Source: Rhizophagus clarus (lineage: Eukaryota > Glomeromycota > Glomeromycetes > Glomerales > Glomeraceae). From it: a stretch of 64,000 nt of DNA. The DNA lies in assembly GCA_015698045.1 (NCBI GenBank), contig BLAL01000058.1, positions 1,428,501 to 1,492,500 of the forward strand, read 5' to 3'. The translations under genes and the position numbers were made by a program. Shown here piece after piece: positions 36,064-48,595 of the stretch. How positions within the stretch are numbered: the first letter of the stretch is position 1; each line of letters opens with the position of its first letter. Under the pieces are notes generated by a model. The model was not told where the DNA came from, did not search any database, and saw nothing but the letters and a program-made list of their open reading frames with translations.

Positions 36064-36339
36064 CAGTGTTCGGCAAATGACTTGAAATGACAAATGATTC
36101 AAATGACAAATGACAAATGACCTGAGTCATTTGAATGTAATGTTGGCCGGTACTATAGTTCTGGCCTGCATTATGTTTTACTTTATTTTTTTTTATTTTT
36201 GATTGAATCACATGATAAGAATATTAACCAATCAAAATCAAATGACTGAAACGACCAAATGACAAAGGATTATGAATAATGACAAATGATTAGCTAAATC
36301 ATTTGAATGGTCATATGATCAGGTCATTTCCGAACACTG
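36064..36339. mobile_element. hAT-type MITE, 276 bp
   Basis: The termini are CAGTGTTCGG and the inverted CCGAACACTG, flanked by a perfect 8-bp duplication CAATTAGG (36056-36063 and 36340-36347). CAGTGTTC-type ends and 8-bp TSDs are typical of hAT elements. The interior has many direct and inverted CAAATGA/TCATTTG units. It is non-coding. Confidence 0.92.
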
Positions 36340-36347
36340 CAATTAGG

Positions 36348-37340
36348 GGATGGAACCGGATTTGTAAATTCCGGATTTATCGAATTCCGGGTTAAACAGT
36401 TTATCTAGTTTGAAAAAAAATCTGTCGGCCCATATGCATACAGTTTCTGTTATGTCTGAATAACTTATTAACATGTTAGGTATTCTGTTTGTATTTTTTA
36501 TTGAACGTGACCTTTAAATATTATTTCAGGATCTGCAACATTTTTTTTAGAATAAATCCTTTTTCATTTAAAAATTTCAGAAAGGAGATATGTGGTGTAA
36601 AAAGTTTATAGTTAACCAAAAATAATCATCAGATCATGTTTACAGATCATATGTAACCTGGCAATAAATCCGGCTACCATTTTTCTCATGATGTTAGGGT
36701 AGTTTATGACCTCTCTAGAATTTCACGAGACTTCTAAAAATTTATTTTATAAAATTACTTAAATTACACTATTTGAATTTTAACCAAATATTTTCATATC
36801 ATCAAACTATTTGGCAGTATTGGCAAAAGATTTAACTATAAAGTCAAACAATTTGATGATAACAGCAAATCATTTGAATTTCGCAGTTAAACTTTAAACA
36901 TCAAATGATTTAGCTTTACGTTAAGGTTAAGTTTCTGTTCAGACCGGTATTCCATATTAGACCAGCCTAAATGTCAATTGATTGGTTCGATTTTTGGAGC
37001 TCACAGATTATATCAGGTGCAATAGATTTCCATAATTGGAGTATTGGCATGATGTGAAAAATCATGAAGCTTAGGAAACACAGCAGTAAGTGAGGTGGAA
37101 GTAGTAAACTGGCGCTAAAAATAGTGCTTGGTAAAAGAAGTTATATTAGAAAAAGAGAAAAAAAGCTCATAATTTATATACTGTACTCATTTTGTTATCA
37201 AAGTTTTCATAAAGTTGCTCAAAGGGGTCATAATAAATATACTCATGGTCCTCTATTTTATTCATGAAAACATGGTTTAGAAGCCGAAGAGTATTAGAAC
37301 AAAGTTGTGAGTAGTGGCTGTGTTCTTGAGTATGGGCACA
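36348..37340. other. AT-rich intergenic DNA, no gene seen
   Basis: It contains an AAATTCCGGATTT-type degenerate repeat at 36355-36400 and a loose array of CAAATGATTT-like words at 36770-36940. No coding signal was found. Confidence 0.45.
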
Positions 37341-37625
37341 TTAATATTGGTACACAGGATAATAATAATAATTTTTTTTTTCATCCTCAGGAAAACGAGG
37401 AGGCAACTCGTAACGTTTATCGGGATAAAAATGCTTGTCTATAAACTTCTGAAGTTCATCTGCATAACAGAGATGTGCAGTAAGCTGAGAGACATAGAAA
37501 GTGGGTGGTGCCAAAGTGGTAGTAGTGTCCACTTTGTTTATCATTGAGCTTGGTATTTTAAATACCTTAATAGGCATATCCTTAACCGAGGCTAACTGGC
37601 TAAGTAAGTCCGGCCAAGATTAGAA
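37341..37625 (-). CDS. Uncharacterised coding fragment
   Basis: The minus-strand frame is open from at least 37622 (SWPDLLSQLASVKDMPIKVF...) to 37341 and has good coding composition: LAPPTFYVSQLTAHLCYADE, YPDKRYELPPRFPEDE and a Tyr run. There is no recognised domain and no clear start codon, so it may be an exon or a fragment of a decayed gene. Confidence 0.4.
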
Positions 37626-38740
37626 AGTATTTACAGTAAGTTGAAAAGAGCCTTATATAGTTATGAAAGCAAAACTTTTTCAAGTTACTGTGGATAAATA
37701 TATGAAGTGAAGGGAAGAAGAGAGAGTTGCTTTTTTGCTGTTTTTTTTTTTTTGCTAAGACCAATTTATAATTTTTATTAAAATACTATGTAATTATAAA
37801 GAAAATGATCATACAAAAAACTACTCTAATTAATATACAAAGAATACAAGACAAAAGAATATAACCCTGCAGTACGATCCACCTTTGCCGATGCCAACTT
37901 ACCAAAGCACATCACTAGTCTCAAAAGGGAAAATACCACATACTGCTCACAATTGAAACGGTTTGTCACCATAAAAAAATTCGAAGAAAATATTGAAGCC
38001 ATTCTCCACCAAATTCTATGTTTTTAAATTCTAGAATGATTAGAAGATGTATAAAATTACTAGGAAATCTTTGTTTCTTTGAACTACAATCAATACCCAA
38101 ATGTTGTTCAATCATTATCATATCGTTACATCTACGCAACCAAACTCTTGATGAATATTAATAAAAATAATATTAATAAAAGTGGATAAAATTGAACATG
38201 TAATATCAATATTATTAACATTATTATAAATAATAGTAAATAAAAAACCCTTTGATTAGATCAATAAATGTAAAATCACTAGTTAATAGAGCACAAGTCC
38301 CTAAGGTATCATGTTATTGAAAAGGATTGAGAGTCACTGAAATGCTTAACCAGGCGGACTAATTCTTTCTTTTCATTAAAAATAATTTTTGAAATTGACG
38401 AACGGTAATGTGAGAAGGTTTTAGAAAAATCTTGACAAGAGGGACAATTCCATCCATTATAAAGATCAGGGCGACACAATTTAACATACTTGACAGTAAG
38501 TAATTCTTCCAAAAGGTATTTAATACGTTGAACTTTATTGTCGACTTATTGTAATATCGTATATAGGAAAAAAGTCTCGATATGTGGTTTAATAACCTAC
38601 GCTTCGGAATGATTGGATATAGAAGAAATTATTTTAAAAGTAGTCCCAAATTCTTGATTTTCATCTTCCCATCAGGAACACGCGTATTTTAAGAATACTT
38701 GAAATATTTGGTTCATAAAGTGTTTCTTGATTTTGAAGAG
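37626..38740. other. Intergenic region up to the right repeat arm
   Basis: AT-rich DNA. A 67-codon minus-strand frame at 38309-38512 contains NGWNCPSCQDF and a charged helix and may be a gene fragment, but it has no partner exons I can join. No TSD-like match to sequence near 9775 was found. Confidence 0.35.
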
Positions 38741-41700
38741 ATGTTGTCAAACAAAAACAAAAAAGTGGATTAAAACAATTACGTAATTCAATTTTTAATG
38801 TGATACGTTACATAATATTCTGTATTATTTTTTACATGTATCAAAGATATTATCTCGACTAATAAAAAATTTATTTATCATTGTGTAAGCTTAGCAAATC
38901 TGTTGATATCATGTATTATAAGTATCAACTTAGTTGCTTATTTTTTAGTTTGTTTATTTTTAAAACTTTTAAGAAAACTAAAACATACAAAAACCCTTTA
39001 CTGTATATCGTAACTATAGTTACTGTAACATATAATTTATTTCTTTCACAAAATATCACGTTTATTTTACATCATGACTAATTTATACAGTAACTAAATA
39101 TAGATAAATTTTTTCACACGTACTAAGGACACTTGAAGATTGGAATACAACACTATGGCAGCTTAACTTTCACACGGTAAGAGTGATATTTAAATATGCA
39201 AAAGTATATCCAAATCACGCAATTCATTATTAATTTTTTATAGATGTGATATCACCTTTTCTTTAATCTTAAGTCAGCTTAATATTATTTAACCTTTATA
39301 GCTATTTATTAAATTACAATTTTTATGACTGATCAAACATTTATAATAACTATATTATAAAAAATTTCTTCAAAAATTTTTAAAATGAAATTTTCTCTCG
39401 AATTTAACTTTAGTTTTTTTTTTCTACCGATTTTGTTTTTATACCGTTAAATGTGATAATGTTTCTGGAAGAGTCAGATGATGTTCATGAAAATAAAGTA
39501 TTCTCCATCCTCCATCTTATGAATTACACAAAAGATTCAAAATTTTCTCTTTCTGATGAATTCTCAAAAGATTCATAATTTCCTAAATTTAAGAAGTTAT
39601 CAAATACAATTAAATACTTTTCGCAAATTTATTTTGCTACTATATAAATTTATGATTTTGTTCTTAATATTTAGATAAATCACGAATTAAGAAGATTAGC
39701 AATATTTTGGGCATTTCCGGAAAATATGATATATGTTTAAGATTATTGCACCCGTGTGCCGTGTGTATGTGAAATATCAATTCTTCTAGCATTAGATTTT
39801 GTTAAGAGTATAAAATTATAATAGGTTACTTTGAATTATTTCCATATAGCTAAATAAATCCAAACTATATTTTATTATGTAAATTTTTATTAAAAGCGAA
39901 TTTAAACCTCTAAAGTACAAAAACGTATTAAATCCTAAAAATATATCCTTTAAGAAAAAAAGGAAACGAATTAAGTCTTATGTTGATGAAAAATAGGCTT
40001 AAAAGCACTTTCTTAACAAAAATTTTATTATATTATACAAATAATAATACTACATTTGGATATTATAATATTTGCTTTTCAAATTTTATAACATTTTTCA
40101 TTGAAAAAATCTTAAACTTTAATATATGTATAATTAGATATTACTTCTTCAACAGGTCTCCATAAAATTCGACGGAAACCAATTACTAAAATGACATATC
40201 CTTTCAGTATATTAGAGTCAGATTTAGTTATTTTGATACGTTCATCATATACTCCTGAACTGGAATAATCAACAGCTTTTCCTTTTGAAATTATATTTAT
40301 ATATGATTCCAATTGATCTATTCCATTATTTAATACTTCACCTATAGTTGTTTGATTTGTTGTTTTATGTTCTTTAGACCAATATGTATATGGTCTTTTT
40401 AATAAAACTCTTCATTTTCCTTTTCAAGAATCTTATCTAAGTTTTCTAACTCATTTGCGCCAAATTTAGTATTTTGATTTCTTATTAAACCAACTAATGA
40501 AATATATTTTAGTTCTAAACTAATATAATTATCCCCTGTTCCTTTTAGAATAAAAATATCTAAATAACCAAAACGACCTGATCCTTTTGGCTTTTTCCCA
40601 TCCATTACTAATGAAAGTTCTGGAATATGATATTTTAATGGCAAAAGACTTTCAACAATTGCTTGAAGCATAGATTCATTTGCTGAAGATAAAGACATCC
40701 GTGATCTTGTTGATAGAAAGGTTTTTAAAATCTCAATAAAAGGCATAATATTATCTATAACAAGATTTTCATATGCTGAGGCAATAATAGGAAGTGTATC
40801 ATTAATAATATGATGATTTACATTATTTTCATATTCCTCTAAAATTTGGTTTTGTTTCTTTTGAAATTCTAATAGAAATTAAATTATTAATTATATATAT
40901 TATTAATAGGATATTGCTTATAATAAAAAAATTTAATAACTTACTAGTAAATGAATTATCAGTATCAGCATCATTATCTCTTACTCTTTTCAATTCCCCC
41001 TTTCTCCTAGTTTGAAAAATAAGTTTTTCATTCCATTTTTTATTGAAAACAGATTCTAATACTTCGCCTGAACAATATACTTCACTTTTAGCATCATTAT
41101 ATGTGTAACAATTACAAAATATTAAACGAATGTCATTTTCAAATTCTTCCAAATTTGTATATTGATCATTCTCTAATTTTGAATTTACAGTGAATAAATC
41201 CATTGGATGTTTTATGGCTTTGTCTATAATATCTTTTTCATTATATTTATAAAATAAATGAGCATAAGGATTATTTTCAAGTTTATGAAAAATATCATAA
41301 CAGAAGTTAATAAGCTTATTTGATTGTAAAGTGTTAGAAAAATTTTCAACAGAAGTCTTAACTTTTTTTTTTGGTAAGGATGCAACAGTTAAATTCTGTT
41401 CTATCATTTCTTTTGAAAGAGATGTAACAGTAGTAATTATAGCAGACTGATCTTTAGAAGTTTTTTTTGGAAAAGATGTAACAACAGGCATTAAATTTTC
41501 TTTTTTCATATTCTTCAACTTGATTTTCTTTTTCTTTCTTTTTATGTTTTTTAATAATTTCTTGATTTTTATTTTCATATTCTTTAGTAGTAGTTTCTTG
41601 GTTTTTTTTACACTTTTGATTTTTTTCCTCACATTCTTTAATAACTTTTTGCCAAAATATTTGCAATTCTTTTTTACGTTGTAAATGTTCTGTGATTATC

Positions 41701-42138
41701 TGTTAAGAGAAAGAATATGTTAATAGTGTGTCAAATTTTTTATTTAGTGGCAAAGAAGGTACATAGCCAATTCCTCCTCCAGAATTAGCAGACTTTAACC
41801 AACAACAAAGTTAGGGCGCCTGAACTGAGAGCCTGGAGTGGTTACCAGGTGAACGAATCCAGTAATTCTCACTAAGTGACCACGGTGAGTATTAGGAGTT
41901 ACCCTAAACTTTGCAAAATAAAAAAATACACACCTTTTTCCTTACTGTAATAAAAGTATTTGGTTCTAATAGTTCTTTGGCATTATCAAAAAAACAATTA
42001 TACCAGGCAGTATCAATGCTTTGCCATTTAGCCAATGTTAATGAAGAATCACTAATTAGAGAATTAACAATTGTATCTCAACTATAATCTAAAAATCCAC
42101 AGTAAGACCAATTTCTTCGCTCACTTAAATAAGAAACA
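38741..42138. repeat. Right arm of the large inverted duplication (uninterrupted)
   Basis: Reverse complement of 1-1084 plus 7402-9774. It supplies the empty target site for the CACTA-like transposon and lacks the roughly 42-base segment seen near 9650-9695. The upper boundary is a minimum, because the left copy leaves the window at position 1; the gene it contains continues to 42246. Confidence 0.92.
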
Positions 42139-42246
42139 AGGGCTAAATAAAAGCCAAATGGTTAATTAATGATGAGTTTTTGTTAGATGCTATTATGATA
42201 TTTTCTTACCCTTATATCCGATATAGTTATTAGTTGTTGCACTCAT
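40112..42246 (-). pseudogene. Coiled-coil / bromodomain / PD-(D/E)XK nuclease gene, right copy (broken)
   Basis: A start codon at 42246 begins MSATTNNYIGYK, spliced (42210 to 42142) to SYLSERRNWSYCGFLDYS. A TGA (Trp expected) follows, then SLTLAKWQSID. The second intron ends before the coiled-coil exon, where TGG is retained (QIFWQKVIKE) at the site of the left copy's TAG. The bromodomain is continuous (HPMDLFTV; NCYTYNDAKSEVY; FNKKW). Frameshifts: one extra A in an A-run near 41512-41517, and one missing T near 40405 that cuts the nuclease domain after ENEEF. The nuclease retains GYLDIFIL...LELKY. The unit thus encodes a reader domain fused to a predicted nuclease, but neither copy here is intact. 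Confidence 0.78.
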
Positions 42247-43445
42247 GATTAAGTTAGTTATTTATAAAAAAGAATAATTTGCTGATTTATTTTTTAATAC
42301 TTAAAAATAAATACAGAATTAAAAATAAATACAAGATTTTTCAAGAATAAGTACAGAAGTAAAAGAATTTAGGAATTTTTAAATATTAAAAAATGATATG
42401 ACTTGATCAGACACATAATGCGCAAAAATTAAATAAAATAGCTCAGCTTTTGTCAATCCAACCCAGTATTACAAAAAATGATAAACTGAATGTAAGAATA
42501 AATAGACATTGCACAAATAATAGTGTTATTTACACATTTTTTTTAGAACAGACTAACATAAGTATCATAATGAAATTTTATGTATATAAAATGCAATATA
42601 TCTAATAAAAATGGATACATCATGTATAACAGATGATACATTACATGCAACATTGTATAAGTATTATTGTAATTTACATATTTTTTTCCAGGACTGACTA
42701 ACAGTATAAATTAATTAATCTTTATGAATACTAAATTGTTGTTCAAATTTTATTTAAATCATAGATAAGGATAACCATTGTGACGAATTAATTGTGAGTT
42801 ATATTTTCGTAGATCTGATAAAAAATAGTATGCTAGATGACGCATTATTATTGTAAAATTGGGATCTTGATAGGGTCTTGAGCGTAACAAAATTTAGTGG
42901 TAGTTGTATAATTTTTTTTTTCAAAAATTATGTTCTTTAATTTGTATTAAAAGTGAAATTTACTTTTGATATTTAATTTTTTTTTTAATTTTACTAAATT
43001 CTTTTACTGTAATAAAGGGTTATTATTGGCGGTTAATAACATTAATAATATTAACATTAAGATAAGCAGTTATTGTCGTAATTGTGTTAATTTTATTAAT
43101 TCGTTTTTTTTTAAAACCTTTCTCTTGTATAAAGGATATAATGAAACCAGTCAGTAATTAATAAATCATGGATTTGAATTTATACACTTGTATTGCTTTG
43201 AATTATAAAATGGAACTGTAATTGTATTATAGGATATGTAATAGTATAAGGTTGAACAAAAATATGTATTTCATCTATTGAAGAAAATATATGGTGATTA
43301 ATTTGTAAATTGACATATTAAGTGAAAATGAGTAGTTGAAGAATAGTGTGTAGTTGGATTATATGTATTGTAGTAAAAGTATCGGTTTTAACAGAAAAGC
43401 AAAATCTGATTGTAATGTAATCTAGCGTAATGCACGTATGCCAAA
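42247..43445. other. AT-rich intergenic DNA, no gene seen
   Basis: No supported coding sequence. Open frames (for example 42966-43157) are Phe/Asn-rich translations of AT-rich DNA. Confidence 0.45.
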
Positions 43446-43641
43446 CCCTATGAAAAAAGAATGTCCAGAAAATGTCTGTCTATCCAGAAAATGTCCAGAA
43501 TATTGCAATATTCTAGACATTTTCTGGACATTTGACCCGAACCCCAATGTCTGAAATATTGCAAAATTTGGGACATTTTCTGGATAGACAGATATTTTCT
43601 AGATATTTTTGACGACAATTTTCAGACATTCTTTTTTTTAT
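43446..43641. repeat. Hairpin MITE-like repeat
   Basis: The left end, CCCTATGAAAAAAGAATGTC, is matched inverted by GACATTCTTTTTTTTATAG at the right. Internally, AAATGTCTGTCTATCCAGAA is matched inverted by TTTTCTGGATAGACAGATAT. The whole roughly 196 bases can fold on itself. The CCCTATRA start resembles the termini of the element at 48596-50261. No TSD could be fixed. Confidence 0.65.
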
Positions 43642-44443
43642 AGAGTAAAGAATTATAACTCAGTTAAACTGTGATTTGGATTGTAATTTGGATGATGATT
43701 CAATCGATTCGCTGTTGTCTTTTTCTTTTTTAAAATGACTTCAGTGTATTCCTATGTTTTTTTTTGATCTACTCAAAAAGAATGCGTATAACTATATGAA
43801 TTGCGCAGCGATTACCCAAAAGTGGGGGATGTTAAAATGGGTAGAATCACGTGATAATAGTAAATATATTTTTCACCAGCATCACACCGCTTTAACTATG
43901 AAAAATTATTCCCTACTATGATTTATATTATACACATTATGTATATTCTGTGTTACATCAAAAAATTTTTATTTGGTTTAAAAAAAAATTGGTAGAAATT
44001 GTTATACAATATACATATGGCTGATCAATTTTCCCACAGTCTAACCAATTTTTTCAATATCAAAGACGCTTCATTATTTTGTCATACCTTTTAGCAAATT
44101 TACATATCATAAAGGGATCAATTTATTCCTGAGAACGCAACACAAAAAAAAATGAATAAATTGCTAATAATGTCTTTAATTCGAAAAAATCATTGAATAA
44201 GAGTATTAAAATATTATCTGAAATGCTAAATTTTCCATTTCTTTTCTTGCAAAGTAATTATATTTTACTAGTAACGATTTCCAGACATTATGAGAGAAAT
44301 TGCGCAGCGTATAAATGGAGGTTATCACGTGATGATCACTAGTTCCAGGCTTCTTGCGTTGAACCGTTATGACACGCTTACATCTGAATTAAAACATAAA
44401 AAATTAAATTAGAATAAACTTTTGATCGAAAAATTCTCTCATA
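43642..44443. other. Intergenic DNA with a short direct repeat
   Basis: AATTGCGCAGCG occurs at about 43801 and 44300, each followed within about 50 bases by an ATCACGTGAT palindrome. This is perhaps a diverged repeat or duplicated regulatory sequence. No gene is seen. Confidence 0.35.
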
Positions 44444-45365
44444 ATGTCAATAAACATGCCAGAAGAAAAGTTTAAGTCAACAAGAAATCCTTGCTCAAAT
44501 TTATTGGACAGGAAGATATCATAAAGAGAATACAACAAAAGAGGGTAAAGCTGAAAAGAAATTGATAGAAGAGGATATGAGAAAAATTGTAGTTTTAAGT
44601 GGTGTATCACTAAAAATTTTGCAAGTTACGTACAGAAGCAAGAAGGTTTAAAATTTACATTCGTTTAGTTAAAGGTGAAGTAATCATATACGAAATGCCC
44701 AGTCCTGCTTGTTCATTCGTAGCAGGAACTTTGATTCATCCGATATTTGCTTGGGCAACTATCTTGATGTTAGTGTAGAACTAGATATGACTGTTAGTCA
44801 TAACACTGAGTATATTTCTGACGTCTTATTTGAACTTTTGCAAATTTGAAAGCTTACCACAACCAAGAATTATTGTAGAAGTGAGAAGAAATGAGTCTAT
44901 TAGAAGTTTGCATTCTTTGTCGAGAGTATTTTTCTGATTCTACACAAAACCAATTTAATTCAAGTTTATTTATCAAATAAAATATTTTCTCGTCAGTCAG
45001 ATGGTAACGCTGCAATGATTGCGATGCTTTATTTACATGATAACCAGATTTCTTCATGAAACCGATCAGATGTACGCATGATAACAATACAAAACACAGT
45101 ATCAAATCTCATAATTTCGTTTGAACTCTTCGTCAAGAATTAATAGATATCATTAAAAGTACCAGAATACGAAATCATAGAATCATTGGCTTCCTTCAGC
45201 ATAATGATATTGCTTGTACGAATCCTGGAATGCAGAATTACCAAATTAATATACCATCAAATTTACTTTTCTATGATTTCCCTGAAGGTGTGCCCCAGGG
45301 AACACCAAATAATTTCAATATAGATCTATGGGAGGTTCAGCAACAAATCTTGTGTCGACTGGTGG
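44444..45365 (+). pseudogene. Uma2-like putative restriction-endonuclease-fold protein (decayed)
   Basis: Segments in several plus-strand frames follow the order of the Uma2-type family expanded in Rhizophagus: VIIYEMPSPACSFVAG (near 44690), LDVSVELDMTVSHNTEYISD (near 44770-44820), PRIIVEVRRNESIRSLHSLS (near 44865; IIVEV is the core strand of the PD-(D/E)XK fold) and YLHDNQIS. It ends with YQINIPSNLLFYDFPEGVP and FNIDLWEVQQQIL (45240-45360). Multiple frameshifts and stops separate them. The family call rests on remembered motif order and would need a profile search. Confidence 0.55.
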
Positions 45366-46054
45366 GTGTGTTGCCTTCATGCTTTGCCATTATATTATTA
45401 CTGATAATTCCTAATTTTTTTCTTCTTCCAGGAATAAATTACTAACAGCTATAGTTTCTTCGATTGAAACATATTTTACAACATTTGGAAATTTTATAAT
45501 TCCAACATTATCAATCAACTTAATTTGCAATAATAAAATATAATATATTTTACCAATATTTATACAAAATGTTAAAGTGTAGAGTATTCCTAATTATGAA
45601 GTGTTAAAATAAAGACGGACGGTCTTCCTCTAATGGATTATATTGATATGAACACTAATTCTTTTTCCCTTTCTCTTGGGTAGTTAGTATGCGTGATAAA
45701 GGAGATTCATTTGTTATTTGTGTTGTATGACTACTGATGGTAGGTTTATGAAGTGGCGTGTTAAGCCTAAATATCTAATCTATAAATTTAATTTCATGAG
45801 AGTTAACGTCAAATATTCGTGATCCATAATTTTACAACATTACAATAGAAATACAAATATAGTTTTCGATGATTGTTCACAGCTGCTATTGTTGAACATT
45901 CATTATACTGTATATAATTATACGTTTCTTAAAAAATTTTTAATTCTATATTATGCAAATACGTAATACAATTTACTGAAATGTTTTTTTGCCAGGTGAT
46001 ATGTTGTTGTTCTTTAAAACAATAACAGAAAATTCTTCTATATAGTATATTTTT
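45366..46054. other. AT-rich intergenic DNA
   Basis: No coding signal. It lies between the Uma2-like remnant and the 3' end of the minus-strand OTU-like gene. Confidence 0.4.
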
Positions 46055-46990
46055 TTACGGTAATAAGAAGAATTGATATTTGATATCTGGCGATTTAACC
46101 TTTATAATAAAGTCATTAATACTAATAATAAAATATTTGGTATACCAAATCAATCTAATTAGCAGTTTGGCACAAAATGAGACTTGTAAAATACTTACCA
46201 AAGATTCATTATTAATAATATCGATTTCATTTAAGCCAGCCGCATTCAAGAAGGTTGAATTTGTTCTGTTCAAACATCTGATAGATCTCTTTTCCATTAT
46301 ATAAAAGAACAGTATCTTTTACTTCATTCTCCTGATAAGTTATAGGCTTTTTTGGCCTTTTACATTCAAAGCTGAGATGTTTTCTATCTGGATTGGATAT
46401 GAGAGAATAGTGTCCATTAGTGAGAGTAAGGGTTACCCTTCTTTGTGCTGGGCTCTTAGAAATATAGGTATAATCACCTACTACATTGATAGCAATACTT
46501 CGAGCTAATCGTTCTATCTTTTTAATACAGGTAATTGGAATAGGATCATTTCGTGCTAGATTAGATAATCTTTAATGTACTCAGATTTTTCAATAGTTTG
46601 AGGCATATTCAAATAAGTGCCATAAGCCATTTTTAAGCACTGATAAAGGCAGTCATTTGTATCACCACATCCACCTGATACTGCTGGTGAATCCCTCATA
46701 TAAATGATAAAATTATCAAATCGCTCTGGATCACCTATATTATCAGGCATTTGGCTCTCATCGTAGTGGTCAAGTAAGGAGAAAAGATTTGTGTCATCTT
46801 CATTAGTAGTCCAGCAACCTGGCTTCCAATTCTCATAAGGAAGTAGAATTTGAAACTGTTTGCCTGGATATCAGGCTTTCAGTTTTTGATCGAGGTTTGC
46901 TATCCCTTCTCTAGAGAATTATTGGTCACTATACTTAACTTCTATGATATCTGGCCTATTTGGTAAATGACGAACTAGTCTTAATAACAT
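46055..46990 (-). pseudogene. OTU-like cysteine-protease-type protein (broken)
   Basis: Starting at ATG 46990 (MLLRLVRHLPNRPDIIEVKY), the frame runs through TAA and TGA, the latter in KA-stop-YPGKQFQILLPYENW where Trp fits. It continues to GGCGDTNDCLYQCLKMAYG. After a frameshift near 46556 it continues with RNDPIPITCIKKIERLA, INVVGDYTYISK and TLTNGHYSLISN. The NDCLYxC and later NGHYSL pair resemble the Cys and His blocks of OTU-type proteases. A splice donor occurs near 46195. It lies just downstream of, and on the same strand as, the helicase, so both may belong to one mobile or virus-like element. The fold assignment is inference. Confidence 0.5.
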
Positions 46991-48595
46991 TTCTTTGAAA
47001 TATATAGTATTTATTTAATTACTAATTTTTTGTTACTAGATTTGAAAAAAATAAAATAATTAACCCTTATATTTGATCGATTTCATCATATAAGTTATCT
47101 TCGTCATAATCAGATTTGTATTCCTCTCCATTGGCCTCCATACATTCATATTCATTTATTTGGCTATGGCATTCTATTATCTGTGGTTGTAATTTTGCAA
47201 CTTTATATCCAGAAGGAGGTTCTACAAATACAGTTTCCTTATTTTCATTGTATCTTTTTAGATAGTCAGCAAGTTCTATACATTTTATGTGCCTATCCAC
47301 CTCATCATTATATTTGATCCATTCTTTTAGCTTATCTATGGCATCATCAAATTAAGCGAGATACAGATTATCTCTTCTTACAATCTTATCAAATTCCTCC
47401 AATTCGGCTAAGAGCATATCCCAGTTATAGGGGTCATCTTCGTCTATATATTTAGCCCAGCATTCTTTGGCTGTAGAATATAGCTCATCTATCATTTCAT
47501 CACAAGAATTCTTGTACCAGGGCTTTATGTAGTCATATTTATGTTTATCTAACCATTCCCAATATTTGGCGGTATTTATTTTAAGCATGGGATCTGGATC
47601 AACTTTTTGAACTGGCTTTGATACTTCTTGTGATATAGACAGTTCAGCTGGTATAGAAGGACCAGGTATTCCGTATAGTTCTGGTACTATCTCTGGTTCT
47701 TCCTCTACTTCTGGTTCTTGCTCTGACTTAGCCGAAGGTGATATAAGAGTATTTAGTTCTGTTATGAAGTTATCTATTAGGTTTTCAACAGATTCTGAAG
47801 CAACGGGTTGATCTTCTGTCTCCTCTTGTTCTGACTTTGAAGGAACTGGAGGTGGACTTTTCTTTTGCTTATTTGGTATATCTATTCCAATTTGTACTAA
47901 GAACTAATCGAGAGCTTTAAGATCAGATACAGATTTTTTAGGAATATTAATCTCCTCAATATCAATCTCATCAGTTCATGAATCCAGTTATTACTAAGAT
48001 ATTTCTCGTATAAAGTCTTTCTAAATAAGTTGTAAACTCTAGTATACTTTCCATTAATTTTAACTACGTTGCTAGTCATATTTAGTTCACTTGATAATGT
48101 TCTTGCAACCACAACTTTAGATAAGGGTGTAATATTACTACTTATACAGTAACTTGTATAGGTGGCATATAATATATGAACTGGTAAACATGTAGTAGTA
48201 TAATCATCATTTATTATATACGTCTCTTTTATAAATTGAAATAACGGTGGAAGAGTAGATACGATATGCTCTTGTTTAGATGCAGTCATAGGAGGTGGGT
48301 TGCCATTAAAATCTGGATATTTATCAGCAATAATTTTTAAGTAAGCATAGAAGGCCTCACCCACCCTTGGATATTTCATTGCATCACCTAACTATTTGAA
48401 ATATTGCAAATCTCCTTTTTGAGCAGGTGAGATATCTAGGAAAACTGTTCGTCTATCATTATTCTCAACTCTGAGAGCATTTTCATTAGTAAGAACGATA
48501 GTAGACATAAAGTTTTTATATTGGGTAGGTGTTTTATACTTTTCATGGATTTCAATAGTATCACTAGTAACTTTATCTTTGAGAGCACGATATAA

